DNA from: Cupriavidus sp. WGlv3
GTDB lineage: Bacteria > Pseudomonadota > Gammaproteobacteria > Burkholderiales > Burkholderiaceae
Reading direction: 5' to 3'
NCBI RefSeq assembly: GCF_023952475.1
Contig: NZ_JALHRX010000016.1
Coordinates: 1-64,000, forward strand
Length of the DNA stretch: 64,000 nt
Under the pieces are notes generated by a model. That model had not been told where the DNA came from, ran no database searches, and saw only the letters and a list, made by a program, of their open reading frames with translations. Positions 46,524 to 55,351 of this stretch are shown piece after piece. Position 1 is the first letter of the stretch, and every line of letters starts with the position of its first letter. The position numbers and the translations under genes were made by a program.

Positions 46524-47222
46524 ATGTCGAACGCCAAGCTTGAAGTCCTGACCCCGCGCAACAGCCAACTGATCATCATCGACCACCAGCCGCAGATGGC
46601 CTTCGGGGTCCAGTCGATGGACCGCCAGACCATGAAGAACAACGTGATCGGGCTGGCCAAGGCGGCCAGCGTGTTCGACGTGCCGACCACCATCACCACC
46701 GTCGAGAGCGATTCGTTCTCCGGCTACACCTACCCCGAGTTGCTGGACGTGTTTCCCGGCAAGCAGACCCTCGAGCGCACCTCGATGAATTCGTGGGACG
46801 ACCAGAAGGTGCGCGACGCACTGCAGGCCGCCGGCCGCAAGAAGGTGGTGGTGGCCGGGCTGTGGACCGAAGTCTGCAACACCACCTTCGCGCTGAGCGC
46901 GATGCTGGAAGGCGACTACGAGATCTACATGGTTGCCGACGCCTCGGGCGGCACCAGCAAGGAAGCGCACGACTACGCCATGCAGCGCATGATCCAGGCC
47001 GGCGTGGTACCGGTGACGTGGCAGCAGGTCCTGCTGGAGTGGCAGCGCGACTGGAAGAACCGCGACACCTATGACGCCGTCACCGGCATCGCCAAGGAAC
47101 ACTCGGGCGCCTACGGCATGGGCATCGACTACGCCTACACCATGGTGCACAAGGTGGCGCAACGCACCGCCACGCCGCACGCGTCGATCGCCCCGGTCCA
47201 CGCACCGGTGATCGAGCGCTGA
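46524..47222 (+). CDS. Isochorismatase-like cysteine hydrolase (YcaC type)
   Basis: A 232-residue cysteine hydrolase of the isochorismatase superfamily. QLIIIDHQPQMAFGV carries the catalytic Asp, and GLWTEVCNTTFALSAM the nucleophile Cys (about 118) with the cis-peptide motif; MVADASGGTSKEAHDYAMQRM matches YcaC-like proteins of unknown substrate. The ATG at 46524 is preceded by weakly purine-rich sequence. A short secreted ORF follows. The substrate could be an amide or a signalling compound; no specific claim is possible. Confidence 0.85.
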   Translation: MSNAKLEVLTPRNSQLIIIDHQPQMAFGVQSMDRQTMKNNVIGLAKAASVFDVPTTITTVESDSFSGYTYPELLDVFPGKQTLERTSMNSWDDQKVRDALQAAGRKKVVVAGLWTEVCNTTFALSAMLEGDYEIYMVADASGGTSKEAHDYAMQRMIQAGVVPVTWQQVLLEWQRDWKNRDTYDAVTGIAKEHSGAYGMGIDYAYTMVHKVAQRTATPHASIAPVHAPVIER

Positions 47223-47255
47223 TCCCGCAGCCAGCATCGGACAGGAGAGCACACC

Positions 47256-47366
47256 ATGAACCCAAGCCGAAGCCTCGCCCATGGCGCGCTGCTGCTCGGA
47301 TGCTGGCTGGCCGTCGGCACCTCGAGCCTGGCCGCCGCGGCCATGGTCGCGCAGACGCTTGCCTGA
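47256..47366 (+). CDS. Small ORF, signal-peptide-like, possible remnant
   Basis: A 36-codon ORF with an ACAGGAGAG ribosome site seven bases before the ATG. It encodes a hydrophobic, signal-peptide-like segment (GALLLGCWLAVGTSSLAAAA) and stops soon after the predicted cleavage region. It lies 33 bp after the hydrolase stop, so translation from the same message is likely. It is either a real small membrane peptide or the 5' stump of an exported protein whose body has been lost. Confidence 0.45.
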   Translation: MNPSRSLAHGALLLGCWLAVGTSSLAAAAMVAQTLA

Positions 47367-47416
47367 GCGGCGCGGGCGTCGCCGGCAAGACGGCGCAACC
47401 GCGGTCCGGCTACCTG

Positions 47417-48334
47417 CTAGCGCTGGCGCGCGAACATCGACATATGCCGGCCGATATGGTCGAGCAGTTCGAGCGCTGCCGCGGGCAGGGGTCGCCCGGC
47501 CTTCACCAGCAGCCGGGCCTGCGTGCCCAGAAACAAGGGATGGTCGAGCGGCACCACCGCCAGCGTGCCCGCCGCGATCTCGCGGTACGCGGCGAATTCG
47601 CCGATCAGCGTCATGTACTGGTCGTAGGCGACGAACTGCTTCAGCGCGGTCAGTGAGTTGCTGACCAGCGTCGCGCGGATCGAGACGTTTTCGGCGAACT
47701 CGACCATGCGCAAGGCATGGCCGACGCCAAACGACGCCGGCATCATGGCCAGCGGATAGGCCTGCAGGTCGGCGACGCTGGCCGCGCCGCCGCGCAGCGC
47801 CAGCGGGTGGTCGGGCCTGACCAGCAGCACCACCGGCTGCGCCGCGCTCGCGCGGTATTCGATGCGCGGGTGCGGCGGCGGGTTGTAGGCCAGGCCGATA
47901 TGCGCGCGGCTTTCCGCCACTTCCTCCAGCACGCCATCGACCGCGAGGATGTCCATGCGGATATCCAGGCGCGGATGGCGCGCACAGAACCGTGCCAGCA
48001 CCTCGTTGACGAGCAGGTCGACATAGCCCTCGCTCAGGACCAGCCTGACCTCGCCTTGCTGCAGCCCCTGCAGCGCGTGCAGCTGGTCTTCCAGCTTCTC
48101 CTGGTGCGAGCGGTAGCCGCGCCAGAATTCCAGCAGGTGCGCCGCCGCGGCGGTAGGCCGCAGCCCGCGTGGCTCGCGCTCGAACAGCAGCGCGCCGAGT
48201 TCTTCCTCCAGCAACCGGATCTGCCGCGTGATCACCGAGGGCGAGGTGTTCAGGCTGTCCGCCGCGCCGCGGATGGTGCCGTGCGCCAGCACTTCACGGA
48301 AGTATCGCAGCCGCTGCTGATTGATCTCTCGCAT
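47417..48334 (-). CDS. LysR-type transcriptional regulator
   Basis: A 305-residue LysR protein with an N-terminal helix-turn-helix (QQRLRYFREVLAHGTIRGAADSLNTSPSVI... residues 6-65) and a periplasmic-binding-protein-like effector domain from about 93 (EVRLVLSEGYVDLL). It is divergent from the MFS/creatininase/RidA operon with a 226-bp gap and is its probable regulator. Confidence 0.9.
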   Translation of the reverse strand: MREINQQRLRYFREVLAHGTIRGAADSLNTSPSVITRQIRLLEEELGALLFEREPRGLRPTAAAAHLLEFWRGYRSHQEKLEDQLHALQGLQQGEVRLVLSEGYVDLLVNEVLARFCARHPRLDIRMDILAVDGVLEEVAESRAHIGLAYNPPPHPRIEYRASAAQPVVLLVRPDHPLALRGGAASVADLQAYPLAMMPASFGVGHALRMVEFAENVSIRATLVSNSLTALKQFVAYDQYMTLIGEFAAYREIAAGTLAVVPLDHPLFLGTQARLLVKAGRPLPAAALELLDHIGRHMSMFARQR

Positions 48335-48560
48335 GTCGAACGCCTGTTCCGCCGTTTTTCCGCAGCGGTAACGATACCCGAACGCGCCTCGCCTTGCTTG
48401 CCACGGGCAGCGTGGGCCACCTGGACCGGTGCGTTGCCCGGAACAGAACGAAGTGTGTCCCGAGTTGCTGTTTGCCAGCGTGGCCCCGGCTGCCAGGATT
48501 CAGCTCACGAGGGCACCAATGAAGCCCCACCGAGCCGCAATCAAACCGGAGACAGCGAGC

Positions 48561-49847
48561 ATGCTAGCCATCCCTACCGCGGGCGCCATGGAAGGCGCTT
48601 CCAGCCTTTACAGCCGGATCAACTGGCGCCTGTTGCCCTTTCTGCTGGTCTGCTACCTGTTCGCCTACCTGGACCGGGTCAATGTCGGCTTTGCCAAGCT
48701 GCAGATGCAAAGCGACCTGGGCTTTTCCGACGCGGCCTACGGCGTGGGCGCCGGCATCTTCTTCGTAGGCTATGTGCTGTTCGAACTGCCGAGCAACCTG
48801 ATGCTGCCGCGGGTCGGGGCCCGCAAGACCTTCAGCCGGATCCTGGTGCTGTGGGGGCTGACCTCGGCCTGCATGGTGTTCGTGCGGGACGTGCCGACGT
48901 TCTACGCGTTGCGCTTCCTGCTCGGCGTGTTCGAGGCCGGCTTCGCGCCCGGCATGATCTATTACCTGTCTTGCTGGTACGGGCCGCAACGCATGGCGCG
49001 CGCCATCGCCATCGTGTTCCTGGCGGGACCGATCGGCGGCATCGTCGGCGGGCCGGCGTCGGCATGGCTGATGACCGCGCTGGCGGGCTATGGCGGACTG
49101 GCCGGCTGGCAATGGATGTTCCTGGTCGAGGGCCTGCCTTGCGTGCTGCTCGGCATGCTGGCGATGTCGCTGGTGCCGGACCGCCCGGCGCAGGCGAGCT
49201 GGCTCAGCGACGCCGAACGGCGCTTGCTGGAAGCCGAACTGGGGTCGGTTGCCGCGCACAAGCATGGCTTCGGCGCCGTGGCCCGCGACCCGCGCGTCTA
49301 TGTGCTGGCGCTGGCCTACTTCTGCATCATCGCGGCGATCTACGCCATCAGCTTCTGGCTGCCGACCATGATCAAGGCGCAGGGCGTGGACGATACCGTG
49401 CGGCTCGGCTGGTACGCGGCCATCCCCTACGTGGCGGCGGCGTTGGGCATGTACTACATGGGCCGCAAGTCCGACCGCTCGGGCGAGCGGCGCCTGCACT
49501 GCGCGCTGCCCGCACTGGCGGCAGCCATGCTGCTGGCCGCCTCGGTGCTGGCGGATGGCAACCTGGTGGCGACGCTGGTGCTGCTGACGCTCGCCACCAT
49601 GGGATTGTGGATGGCGTACACCGTGTTCTGGGCCATGCCGGCCGAATACATCCAGGGCCCGGCGGCGGCGGGCGGCATTGCGCTGATCAACACCATCGGC
49701 CTGTCGGGCGGCTTCTGGGGACCGGCCACCATCGGCTGGACCAAGACCGCGACCGGCAACCTCCATCTCGGCATGCTGATGATGGCCGCGCTGCCGCTGC
49801 TGGCGGCCATCATCATCCTGTGCAACAAGCTGCCCGCGCGCCGCTGA
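48561..49847 (+). CDS. MFS transporter, anion:cation symporter type
   Basis: A 428-residue permease with twelve hydrophobic segments. CYLFAYLDRVNVGFAKLQM in helix 1, FFVGYVLFELPSNLML and the RFLLGVFEAGFAPGM helix define the organic-acid symporter subfamily. The ATG at 48561 has a GGAGA site eight bases upstream; an in-frame ATG at 48519 lacks one. It overlaps or abuts the creatininase-family gene and is controlled by the divergent LysR. Substrate unknown. Confidence 0.9.
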   Translation: MLAIPTAGAMEGASSLYSRINWRLLPFLLVCYLFAYLDRVNVGFAKLQMQSDLGFSDAAYGVGAGIFFVGYVLFELPSNLMLPRVGARKTFSRILVLWGLTSACMVFVRDVPTFYALRFLLGVFEAGFAPGMIYYLSCWYGPQRMARAIAIVFLAGPIGGIVGGPASAWLMTALAGYGGLAGWQWMFLVEGLPCVLLGMLAMSLVPDRPAQASWLSDAERRLLEAELGSVAAHKHGFGAVARDPRVYVLALAYFCIIAAIYAISFWLPTMIKAQGVDDTVRLGWYAAIPYVAAALGMYYMGRKSDRSGERRLHCALPALAAAMLLAASVLADGNLVATLVLLTLATMGLWMAYTVFWAMPAEYIQGPAAAGGIALINTIGLSGGFWGPATIGWTKTATGNLHLGMLMMAALPLLAAIIILCNKLPARR

Positions 49848-49897
49848 TGCGGTATCGCGCCGCCGTGACCCCGACCATCACTCACCAAGGAGCTCCC

Positions 49898-50647
49898 GTG
49901 CAACTTCATCTTTCAACCTGGGCGGAGATCGAGCAATACCTGGCCCGCAGCCGTACCATCGTGATCCCCATCGGCTCGAACGAACAACATGGGCCGACCG
50001 GTCTGCTCGGCACCGACTGGCTGTGCCCGCAAATCATTGCCGGCGAGGCGGAAAAGCAGGCCGATATCCTGGTGGCGCCGACTTTCAATATCGGCATGGC
50101 GCAGCATCACCTGGCGTTCGCCGGGACGATTTCGCTGCGTCCGTCGACCTTCATCGCCGCGATCGGCGACTGGGTACGCTCGCTGGCGGGGCATGGCTTC
50201 GAGAAGCTGCTGTTCCTGAACGGCCATGGCGGCAACGTTGCCTCGATCGACGCAGCCTTCTCCGAACTCTACGCCGAAGCCAGCTTCGCCAGGCGCCGCG
50301 CCGGCTTTGCGCTGAAGCTGTGCAACTGGTGGGACTTGCCTGGCGTGGGCGAGCTGGCGCGCGACCAGTTCCCGAGCGGCCACGGCTCGCACGCCACGCC
50401 TTCCGAAATCGCGATCACCCAGTGGGCCTTTCCGGATGCGCGCAAGCATGCCGACTATGCGCCACGGATCGCCCCCAGCGGCCCCATCCGCGAGGCGCTG
50501 GACTTCCGCGCGCGCTACCCGGACGGCCGCATCGGCTCGGACCCCGGACTGGCAACGGCCGAGAAGGGTGCCGCGCTGGTCCGGCTGGCGGCGCAGAGCC
50601 TGGTCCGGGAACTGGACGCGTTCGGCCGCGAACCGATGCCGGACTGA
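49898..50647 (+). CDS. Creatininase-family amidohydrolase
   Basis: A 249-residue metal-dependent hydrolase of the creatininase fold, a group that opens creatinine or related lactams. The metal-site pattern is complete: GSNEQHGPTG with Glu and His, GTDW with Asp, LNGHGGN with His, and a later Glu in HATPSEIAI. The GTG at 49898 is chosen because AAGGAG lies five bases upstream and MQLHLSTWAEIE is a usual N-terminus; an ATG at 49847 overlapping the MFS stop is the alternative. With the adjacent RidA protein it suggests breakdown of a cyclic amide or N-substituted compound. Confidence 0.88.
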   Translation: MQLHLSTWAEIEQYLARSRTIVIPIGSNEQHGPTGLLGTDWLCPQIIAGEAEKQADILVAPTFNIGMAQHHLAFAGTISLRPSTFIAAIGDWVRSLAGHGFEKLLFLNGHGGNVASIDAAFSELYAEASFARRRAGFALKLCNWWDLPGVGELARDQFPSGHGSHATPSEIAITQWAFPDARKHADYAPRIAPSGPIREALDFRARYPDGRIGSDPGLATAEKGAALVRLAAQSLVRELDAFGREPMPD

Positions 50648-50792
50648 GATCGCGGCCAGGCGTATGGCTGGCTGCGGCCGGGACTGGTTACGTCATGTAT
50701 CAAGTGCTGTTCCCGCAGATGGCTTTATCGCGTGCCGGCGAGCCCATAGAGTCTGCCGTGTGAGCCACGACACCTTTGGATTGGGAGCCACC

Positions 50793-51257
50793 ATGTCTGT
50801 CCAGCAACGACTCGCAGCGCGCGGCCTGGCGCTACCGCAACCGCCTCAACCCTTGGGCAGTTATACCGCGGTCAGCCAGGCCGGGGACCTGCTGTTTATT
50901 TCCGGGCAGTTGCCGCTGCAGGACGGCAAGGTGATCTGGCAGGGCCAGGTCGGCAAAGATCTGAGCGTCGACGAAGGCAGGCGTGCCGCCGAGCTGGCCG
51001 CGCTCAATGTGCTGGCGCAGATCGACGCGCATCTGGGCGGCTTTGCGCGGCTCGACCACATCGTGCGGGTCGACGGCCACATTGCCAGCGCGCCGGGCTG
51101 GTTCGCACAACCCGCGGTACTCGACGCGGCGTCGGACCTGTTCCGCGACGTGCTGGGTGACAAGGCCGGCCACGCGCGCACGATCTCTTCGCACTTCCAG
51201 CAGCCGGGCAACGCGGCCGTGATCCTGGTGGTCATCGCCCAGATCCGGCCGGCATGA
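50793..51257 (+). CDS. RidA-family protein
   Basis: A 154-residue YjgF/YER057c/UK114-fold protein. LGSYTAVSQAGDLLFISGQLPLQDGK opens the trimeric fold. The arginine used by true RidA imine deaminases (in the RxxV/I strand) is not obvious; instead HIVRVDGHIASAPGW supplies Arg, so deaminase activity is uncertain. It lies 145 bp after the creatininase-family gene. It could clear a reactive enamine or imine, or be a divergent RidA subfamily member in the catabolic path. Confidence 0.85.
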   Translation: MSVQQRLAARGLALPQPPQPLGSYTAVSQAGDLLFISGQLPLQDGKVIWQGQVGKDLSVDEGRRAAELAALNVLAQIDAHLGGFARLDHIVRVDGHIASAPGWFAQPAVLDAASDLFRDVLGDKAGHARTISSHFQQPGNAAVILVVIAQIRPA

Positions 51258-51266
51258 GCCGAACTG

Positions 51267-52178
51267 CTAAGCCGAGAATTTTTCGAGCAGGAAGTCAACG
51301 AAGACCCGCACCCGTCGCGTGACATGGCGCGCGGACGGGTATAGCAGCACGAACGGGCGCGCGCTGCCGCCGTATTCGCGCAGCACCTCCACCAGCGTGC
51401 CGTCGCGCAGGTCCTGTTCCACCACGAAGCGATAGGTCTGGAACAGGCCGGCGCCGGCGCGCACCAGCGTGGCGCCGCCAAGGATATCCTCCGACGCCGT
51501 GTACGAGCCGGTCGTCACGATATCGGTTTCCGTGCCGTCGACCCGGAGGGTCCAGGGAATCCTGCGTCCGCTGCTGGGACGCTCGAACTGGATGCATTCA
51601 TGCCGCAGCAGATCCTCCGGCGATTGCGGCGTGCCGGCTTGCCGCAGGTACGCGGGCGCCGCCACCACCACCAGCTCGGCGTCTTCGAGCTTGCGCGCGA
51701 TCAGGTTCGAGTCATCCGGCGCGCGTCCGCGCACGCACAGGTCATAGGTGTCATCGGCGAAATCCACATTGCGGTTGCTGATGTGCACATCGATCTGGAC
51801 CTCCGGATACAGGGCCCGAAATGCCGGCAGCACCGGCAGGACGCGATAGTGGGCATACGGCGTCGGCAGGCTGATACGCAGCCGCCCGGCCGGCGTCGCG
51901 TGCTGGCCGCCGATCTGCCGTTCGGCATCGACCAGCTGCGCCAGCGCGGCGCGGCTCTGCTCGAAGTACAGGCGGCCTTCGTCGGTCAGGCGGATCTGCC
52001 GCGTGGTGCGCACGAACAGCCGCACGCCCAGCCGCTCTTCCAATCGCTGCACGGTACGGCTGACCGCGGGCGGCGTCACGCCGGCGGCGACCGCGGCCGC
52101 GGTAAAGCTGCCCAGTTCCGCGGCCAGGCAAAACAGTTCGATGCTGCCGAGCTGGAGGTCATCGAATTGGCGTTTCAT
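51267..52178 (-). CDS. LysR-type transcriptional regulator
   Basis: A 303-residue LysR protein of the CrgA/DhcR-like group. The helix-turn-helix (about 10-70) contains FCLAAELGSFTAAAVAAGVTPPAVSRTVQRLE, and the effector domain starts near 92 with GRLRISLPTPYAHYRVLP. It is divergent from the SDR gene (230-bp gap), its probable target, and ends 10 bp from the RidA-family stop. Confidence 0.9.
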   Translation of the reverse strand: MKRQFDDLQLGSIELFCLAAELGSFTAAAVAAGVTPPAVSRTVQRLEERLGVRLFVRTTRQIRLTDEGRLYFEQSRAALAQLVDAERQIGGQHATPAGRLRISLPTPYAHYRVLPVLPAFRALYPEVQIDVHISNRNVDFADDTYDLCVRGRAPDDSNLIARKLEDAELVVVAAPAYLRQAGTPQSPEDLLRHECIQFERPSSGRRIPWTLRVDGTETDIVTTGSYTASEDILGGATLVRAGAGLFQTYRFVVEQDLRDGTLVEVLREYGGSARPFVLLYPSARHVTRRVRVFVDFLLEKFSA

Positions 52179-52408
52179 TGCTTCCCCCTGCTGGTGACGG
52201 ACCTCGCCCGGTATCCGGGGCAGTCGCCATCATAGGTTCGCGCCCCGCCGAAGTCGACTGACGCGCCCGTGCATTAGTACGCGACACGCATAACTGTTTG
52301 TCCGGCCGGTGCCTTCGAAAGCCCGACCCGAGCCTCTAGATTGGAACCCATCGGCGCCGCGGGCCCGATCGGCACGCCAGCCGGACCAACCTACATCGAG
52401 GTGAAAAC

Positions 52409-53119
52409 ATGAGTGCAGCACAGAAAGTCGTCGTCATCACAGGCGCATCGCAGGGCATCGGCGCGGAACTGGTCAAGGCCTTCCGCGAACGCGGCCATCG
52501 CGTCGTCGCCACGGCGCGCAGCATCCGTCCGTCCGACGACCAGGACCTGCTGGCCGTCGCCGGAGACCTGGCCGACCCGGCCACCGCACGCCGCGTCGTC
52601 TCCGAGGGAGTGGCCAGGTTCGGTCGGATCGATACGCTCGTCAACAACGCCGGCATCTTCGTCGCGAGGCCGTTCACCAGCTATACCGGCGCGGACTATG
52701 CAGCGGTCACCGGCATCAACCTGGCGGGCTTTTTCCATATCACGCAACTGGCCATCGCCGAGATGGAGAAACAGCGCAGCGGCCACGTGGTCAGCATCAC
52801 CACCAGCCTGGTCGACCATGCCCTCAGCGGGGTGCCATCGGTGCTGGCGTCGCTGACCAAGGGCGGCCTCAATGCTGCCACCCGGTCGCTGGCGATCGAA
52901 TACGCCCGCACCGGCATCCGCGCCAACGCCGTCTCGCCCGGCATCATCAAGTCGCCGATGCACCCGGCCGAGACCCACGCGGCGCTGGGCGCGCTGCACC
53001 CCATGGGCCATATGGGCGAGATGCGCGATATCGTCGACGCCGTGCTGTACCTGGATTCGGCGCCATTCGTTACCGGCGAGATCCTGCACGTCGACGGCGG
53101 GCAGAGCGCCGGCCATTGA
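52409..53119 (+). CDS. Short-chain dehydrogenase lacking the catalytic Tyr
   Basis: A 236-residue classical-size SDR with the cofactor loop TGASQGIG (11-18), NNAG (79-82), the catalytic-type Ser in SITTS (about 132), Lys151 in SLTKGG and the VSPGIIKSPMH segment. The Tyr expected four residues before Lys151 is Ala147, so the usual YxxxK triad is broken. The Rossmann features are intact and the gene looks expressed (GAGGTGAAAAC before the ATG). It is probably a real but atypical subgroup. It is divergent from a LysR regulator. Confidence 0.88.
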   Translation: MSAAQKVVVITGASQGIGAELVKAFRERGHRVVATARSIRPSDDQDLLAVAGDLADPATARRVVSEGVARFGRIDTLVNNAGIFVARPFTSYTGADYAAVTGINLAGFFHITQLAIAEMEKQRSGHVVSITTSLVDHALSGVPSVLASLTKGGLNAATRSLAIEYARTGIRANAVSPGIIKSPMHPAETHAALGALHPMGHMGEMRDIVDAVLYLDSAPFVTGEILHVDGGQSAGH

Positions 53120-53211
53120 CCACGCGCGGCAAGCGACCTCGGCAGCCCAGGGCTGCCGCGGTCATGACATGCAGGATTGGGGGCTGCCTCGCGATGAGGC
53201 AGCCCCTTGCT

Positions 53212-53631
53212 TCAGACCAGCCGGGTCTCGACGTGGATGTTGCCGCGCAGCGCCTTGGAGTAAGGGCAGGTCTGGTGCGCGGTATCGACCAGTGCCTGCG
53301 CCAGCTCGCGCTCGATGCCGGGAATGCTGACATTGAGCCGGGCCTGCAGCAGGTAGGCGTCGCCCGCCGTGCCCAGGTCGACCTCGGCATCGACCGACAG
53401 GTCCGACGGCAGCTTGACCTGCCGCTTGCCGGCGGCCAGCCCGATCGCGCCGATAAAGCAGGCCGACCAGCCCGCCGCCAGCAATTGCTCGGGGTTGGTG
53501 CCGGCGCCGGGCGATCCTGGTCGTGACAGCTGCAGGTTGAGGCGGCCGTCATCGCTGCGCGCCTCGCCGTCGCGGCCGCCCGCGGTGATGTGGACCTTGC
53601 CGGTGTACAGCACTTTCTCGATACGGGTCAT
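53212..53631 (-). CDS. ohr: Organic hydroperoxide resistance protein
   Basis: A 139-residue Ohr-type thiol peroxidase that reduces organic hydroperoxides with lipoylated-protein or thiol electrons. Peroxidatic Cys58 (GWSACFIGAI) and resolving Cys122 (HQTCPYSKALRGN) are both present, and VLYTGKVHITAGGRDG is the usual N-terminus. The start at 53631 is preferred; the frame continues 20 residues upstream. No OhrR gene is adjacent. Ohr can be reduced by lipoyl domains, which the AcoC subunit encoded in this window also carries. Confidence 0.92.
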   Translation of the reverse strand: MTRIEKVLYTGKVHITAGGRDGEARSDDGRLNLQLSRPGSPGAGTNPEQLLAAGWSACFIGAIGLAAGKRQVKLPSDLSVDAEVDLGTAGDAYLLQARLNVSIPGIERELAQALVDTAHQTCPYSKALRGNIHVETRLV

Positions 53632-53694
53632 GTCTGGTTCCTGTTGAATGGTGTTGGTGGTGAGGAAGCAGGCCGGCGTGCCGGCCGTCACGGC

Positions 53695-54045
53695 TCAGGC
53701 GTAGGCGCCGTCGAGATACGGATCGACGCTGCGCGCGGGGTCCGCCGACACGCCGCTGCGGTCGAGCCCGGCCACGGAGCGGGCGCCGTCGGTGTAGGGA
53801 TCGACGTTGCGCGCACCGTCGCTGAACGGGTCAATGCCGCGGGCGCCGTCGCTGTACGGGCTGCGCGGCTCCTGGACCGAGCGCGCGCCCTCGCTGTACG
53901 GGTCGCGGGCGTCCACCGCGCTGCGGGCACCGTCGGTGAACGGGTCGCGTGCGCCGGCGGCGGAGAAGCTGGCAGCCTGCGCGCCGGCAGCGGCGGCGGC
54001 GAGGGCGAGGGCGAAGACAAAGCGGCGGGCGATTTGGGTAGTCAT
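53695..54045 (-). CDS. Secreted D-P-[FY]-x-D-G-A-R repeat protein
   Basis: A 116-residue exported protein. After a signal peptide (cleavage near GAQA, residue 24) the mature part is almost entirely six copies of an 8-residue motif: DPFTDGAR (34-41), DPYSEGAR (48-55), SPYSDGAR (62-69), DPFSDGAR (72-79), DPYTDGAR (82-89) and a last DPYLDGA (108-114). Spacers shrink from six to two residues. No globular domain or known family is apparent. The regular Asp could bind cations, or the protein may be disordered. It stands alone between ohr and a LysR gene. Confidence 0.75.
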   Translation of the reverse strand: MTTQIARRFVFALALAAAAAGAQAASFSAAGARDPFTDGARSAVDARDPYSEGARSVQEPRSPYSDGARGIDPFSDGARNVDPYTDGARSVAGLDRSGVSADPARSVDPYLDGAYA

Positions 54046-54264
54046 GATCGGTTTCCTTAAGTTCACGTTGAAGGTTGAGCGGGCCGGCTTTCGCTTTCGG
54101 GGTATCCGACGCCGCGGCCACGGAACGTATTTAAGGTGACCGGTGTATCGGCCATGTAGCCGATGCGGGCCGCATTTGTCAGCCGCCGTGTCGCAGCCGA
54201 AGCCGGATACAAAGCGGTACAAAGTGGCGGGTAACGCGCAGGCCTCGCGCAGGCATCGCGCCGG

Positions 54265-55230
54265 CTAACTGGCGGCTGTGCCCTGCCCTTCCTCCAGCCC
54301 CAGGCGAGCGGCCTGCTCGCGCAGGCTGCGCACGAACGCATGCACGACCTCGCCCGCGCCACCCTGGCGCCATACCGCGCCCACCGGCCCGAACGATTCG
54401 GCGTCGGCCACCGGCAGCACTTGCAGCAGCCCCAGCGCTTCGAGGTGGCGCGCCATCGCGCCGGAACAGACACCGATGTAGTCGGTGCCGCGCAACACCG
54501 CTTCCAGCGTCAGCACGGAACCGGTTTCCACGCGCGGCTGCAGCCCGGCCGCGCCGCGCTCAAGCAGCACGGTGTCGAGCCGGGTTCGCATCAGCGTCTC
54601 GCGTGGCGGCATTACCCAGGGGAAGGCGAACAGGTCGCGCCAGTCAATGCGCTGGCGCCCCGCGAGCGGGTGATGCCGTGCCACCACCACGCCGATGCCG
54701 TCCTCGAACAGCACCTCGTGTGCCAGGTGCGGGCCATAGGCGCGTGCGTCGATGGAGCCGACGATGACGTCGTAGTCGCGCCGCTCCAGCCGCTCCAGCA
54801 AGGTATTGAAGACGCCTTCCGTGACCTCGATCTGCACGTTGGGCTGCGCCTGCTGGAAGCTGACGATGGCGCGCGGCACCAGGTGCGCCACGCCGGCAAA
54901 GACGCTGCCTACGTGCAGCCGCGCCACCGCGCCCTTGGCAATCGAACCCAGTTCTTCATGCGCGCGCGACACCTCGCCCAGCACGCGCAGCGCCAGCTTG
55001 CGCACCGCGTCGCCGGCCGGCGTGAGCTGCAGCCGGCGCCCGCGCACCAGCAGCCGTGCGCCCGCGAGCGCTTCCATCTCGCCCAGCCAGTGCGACATCG
55101 CCGACTGCGTCATGTGCAGCCGCTGCGCCGCCGCCGACAGCGTCCCGGCGTCCAGCAGGATCAGGAAAGATTCGAGATGCCGCATGCGCAACCGGCGCGC
55201 CCAGGCCACGCTATCCGCAGGATCAGTCAT
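54265..55230 (-). CDS. LysR-type transcriptional regulator
   Basis: A 321-residue LysR regulator: helix-turn-helix in about 15-75 (LESFLILLDAGTLSAAAQRLHMTQSAMSHWLGEME) and the effector domain from about 105 (ARLHVGSVFAGVAHL). It is divergent from the Bug receptor/gamma-glutamyltransferase pair (121-bp gap), which it probably controls. Confidence 0.9.
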   Translation of the reverse strand: MTDPADSVAWARRLRMRHLESFLILLDAGTLSAAAQRLHMTQSAMSHWLGEMEALAGARLLVRGRRLQLTPAGDAVRKLALRVLGEVSRAHEELGSIAKGAVARLHVGSVFAGVAHLVPRAIVSFQQAQPNVQIEVTEGVFNTLLERLERRDYDVIVGSIDARAYGPHLAHEVLFEDGIGVVVARHHPLAGRQRIDWRDLFAFPWVMPPRETLMRTRLDTVLLERGAAGLQPRVETGSVLTLEAVLRGTDYIGVCSGAMARHLEALGLLQVLPVADAESFGPVGAVWRQGGAGEVVHAFVRSLREQAARLGLEEGQGTAAS

Positions 55231-55351
55231 GAGTGTTTACTAATACATCTATCGGAACAATTCACTGGCGCTCATGGTAAGCCAATTCAATAATGCGCAG
55301 GAGTTCCCGGGCCTTCTCAGCTTCCTCACATTGTTCTCAGGCTTTCTACCT

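Noticed and set aside
47717..50647. 976-codon plus-strand ORF spanning LysR and MFS genes
   Set aside because: Only the last 249 codons (from 49898) form a recognisable protein; the rest is antisense to LysR and out of frame with MFS.
53807..54139. Plus-strand ORF with apparent repeats opposite the repeat protein
   Set aside because: Its repeats are the complement of the minus-strand protein repeats. The minus-strand frame has a signal peptide; this one has no credible start.
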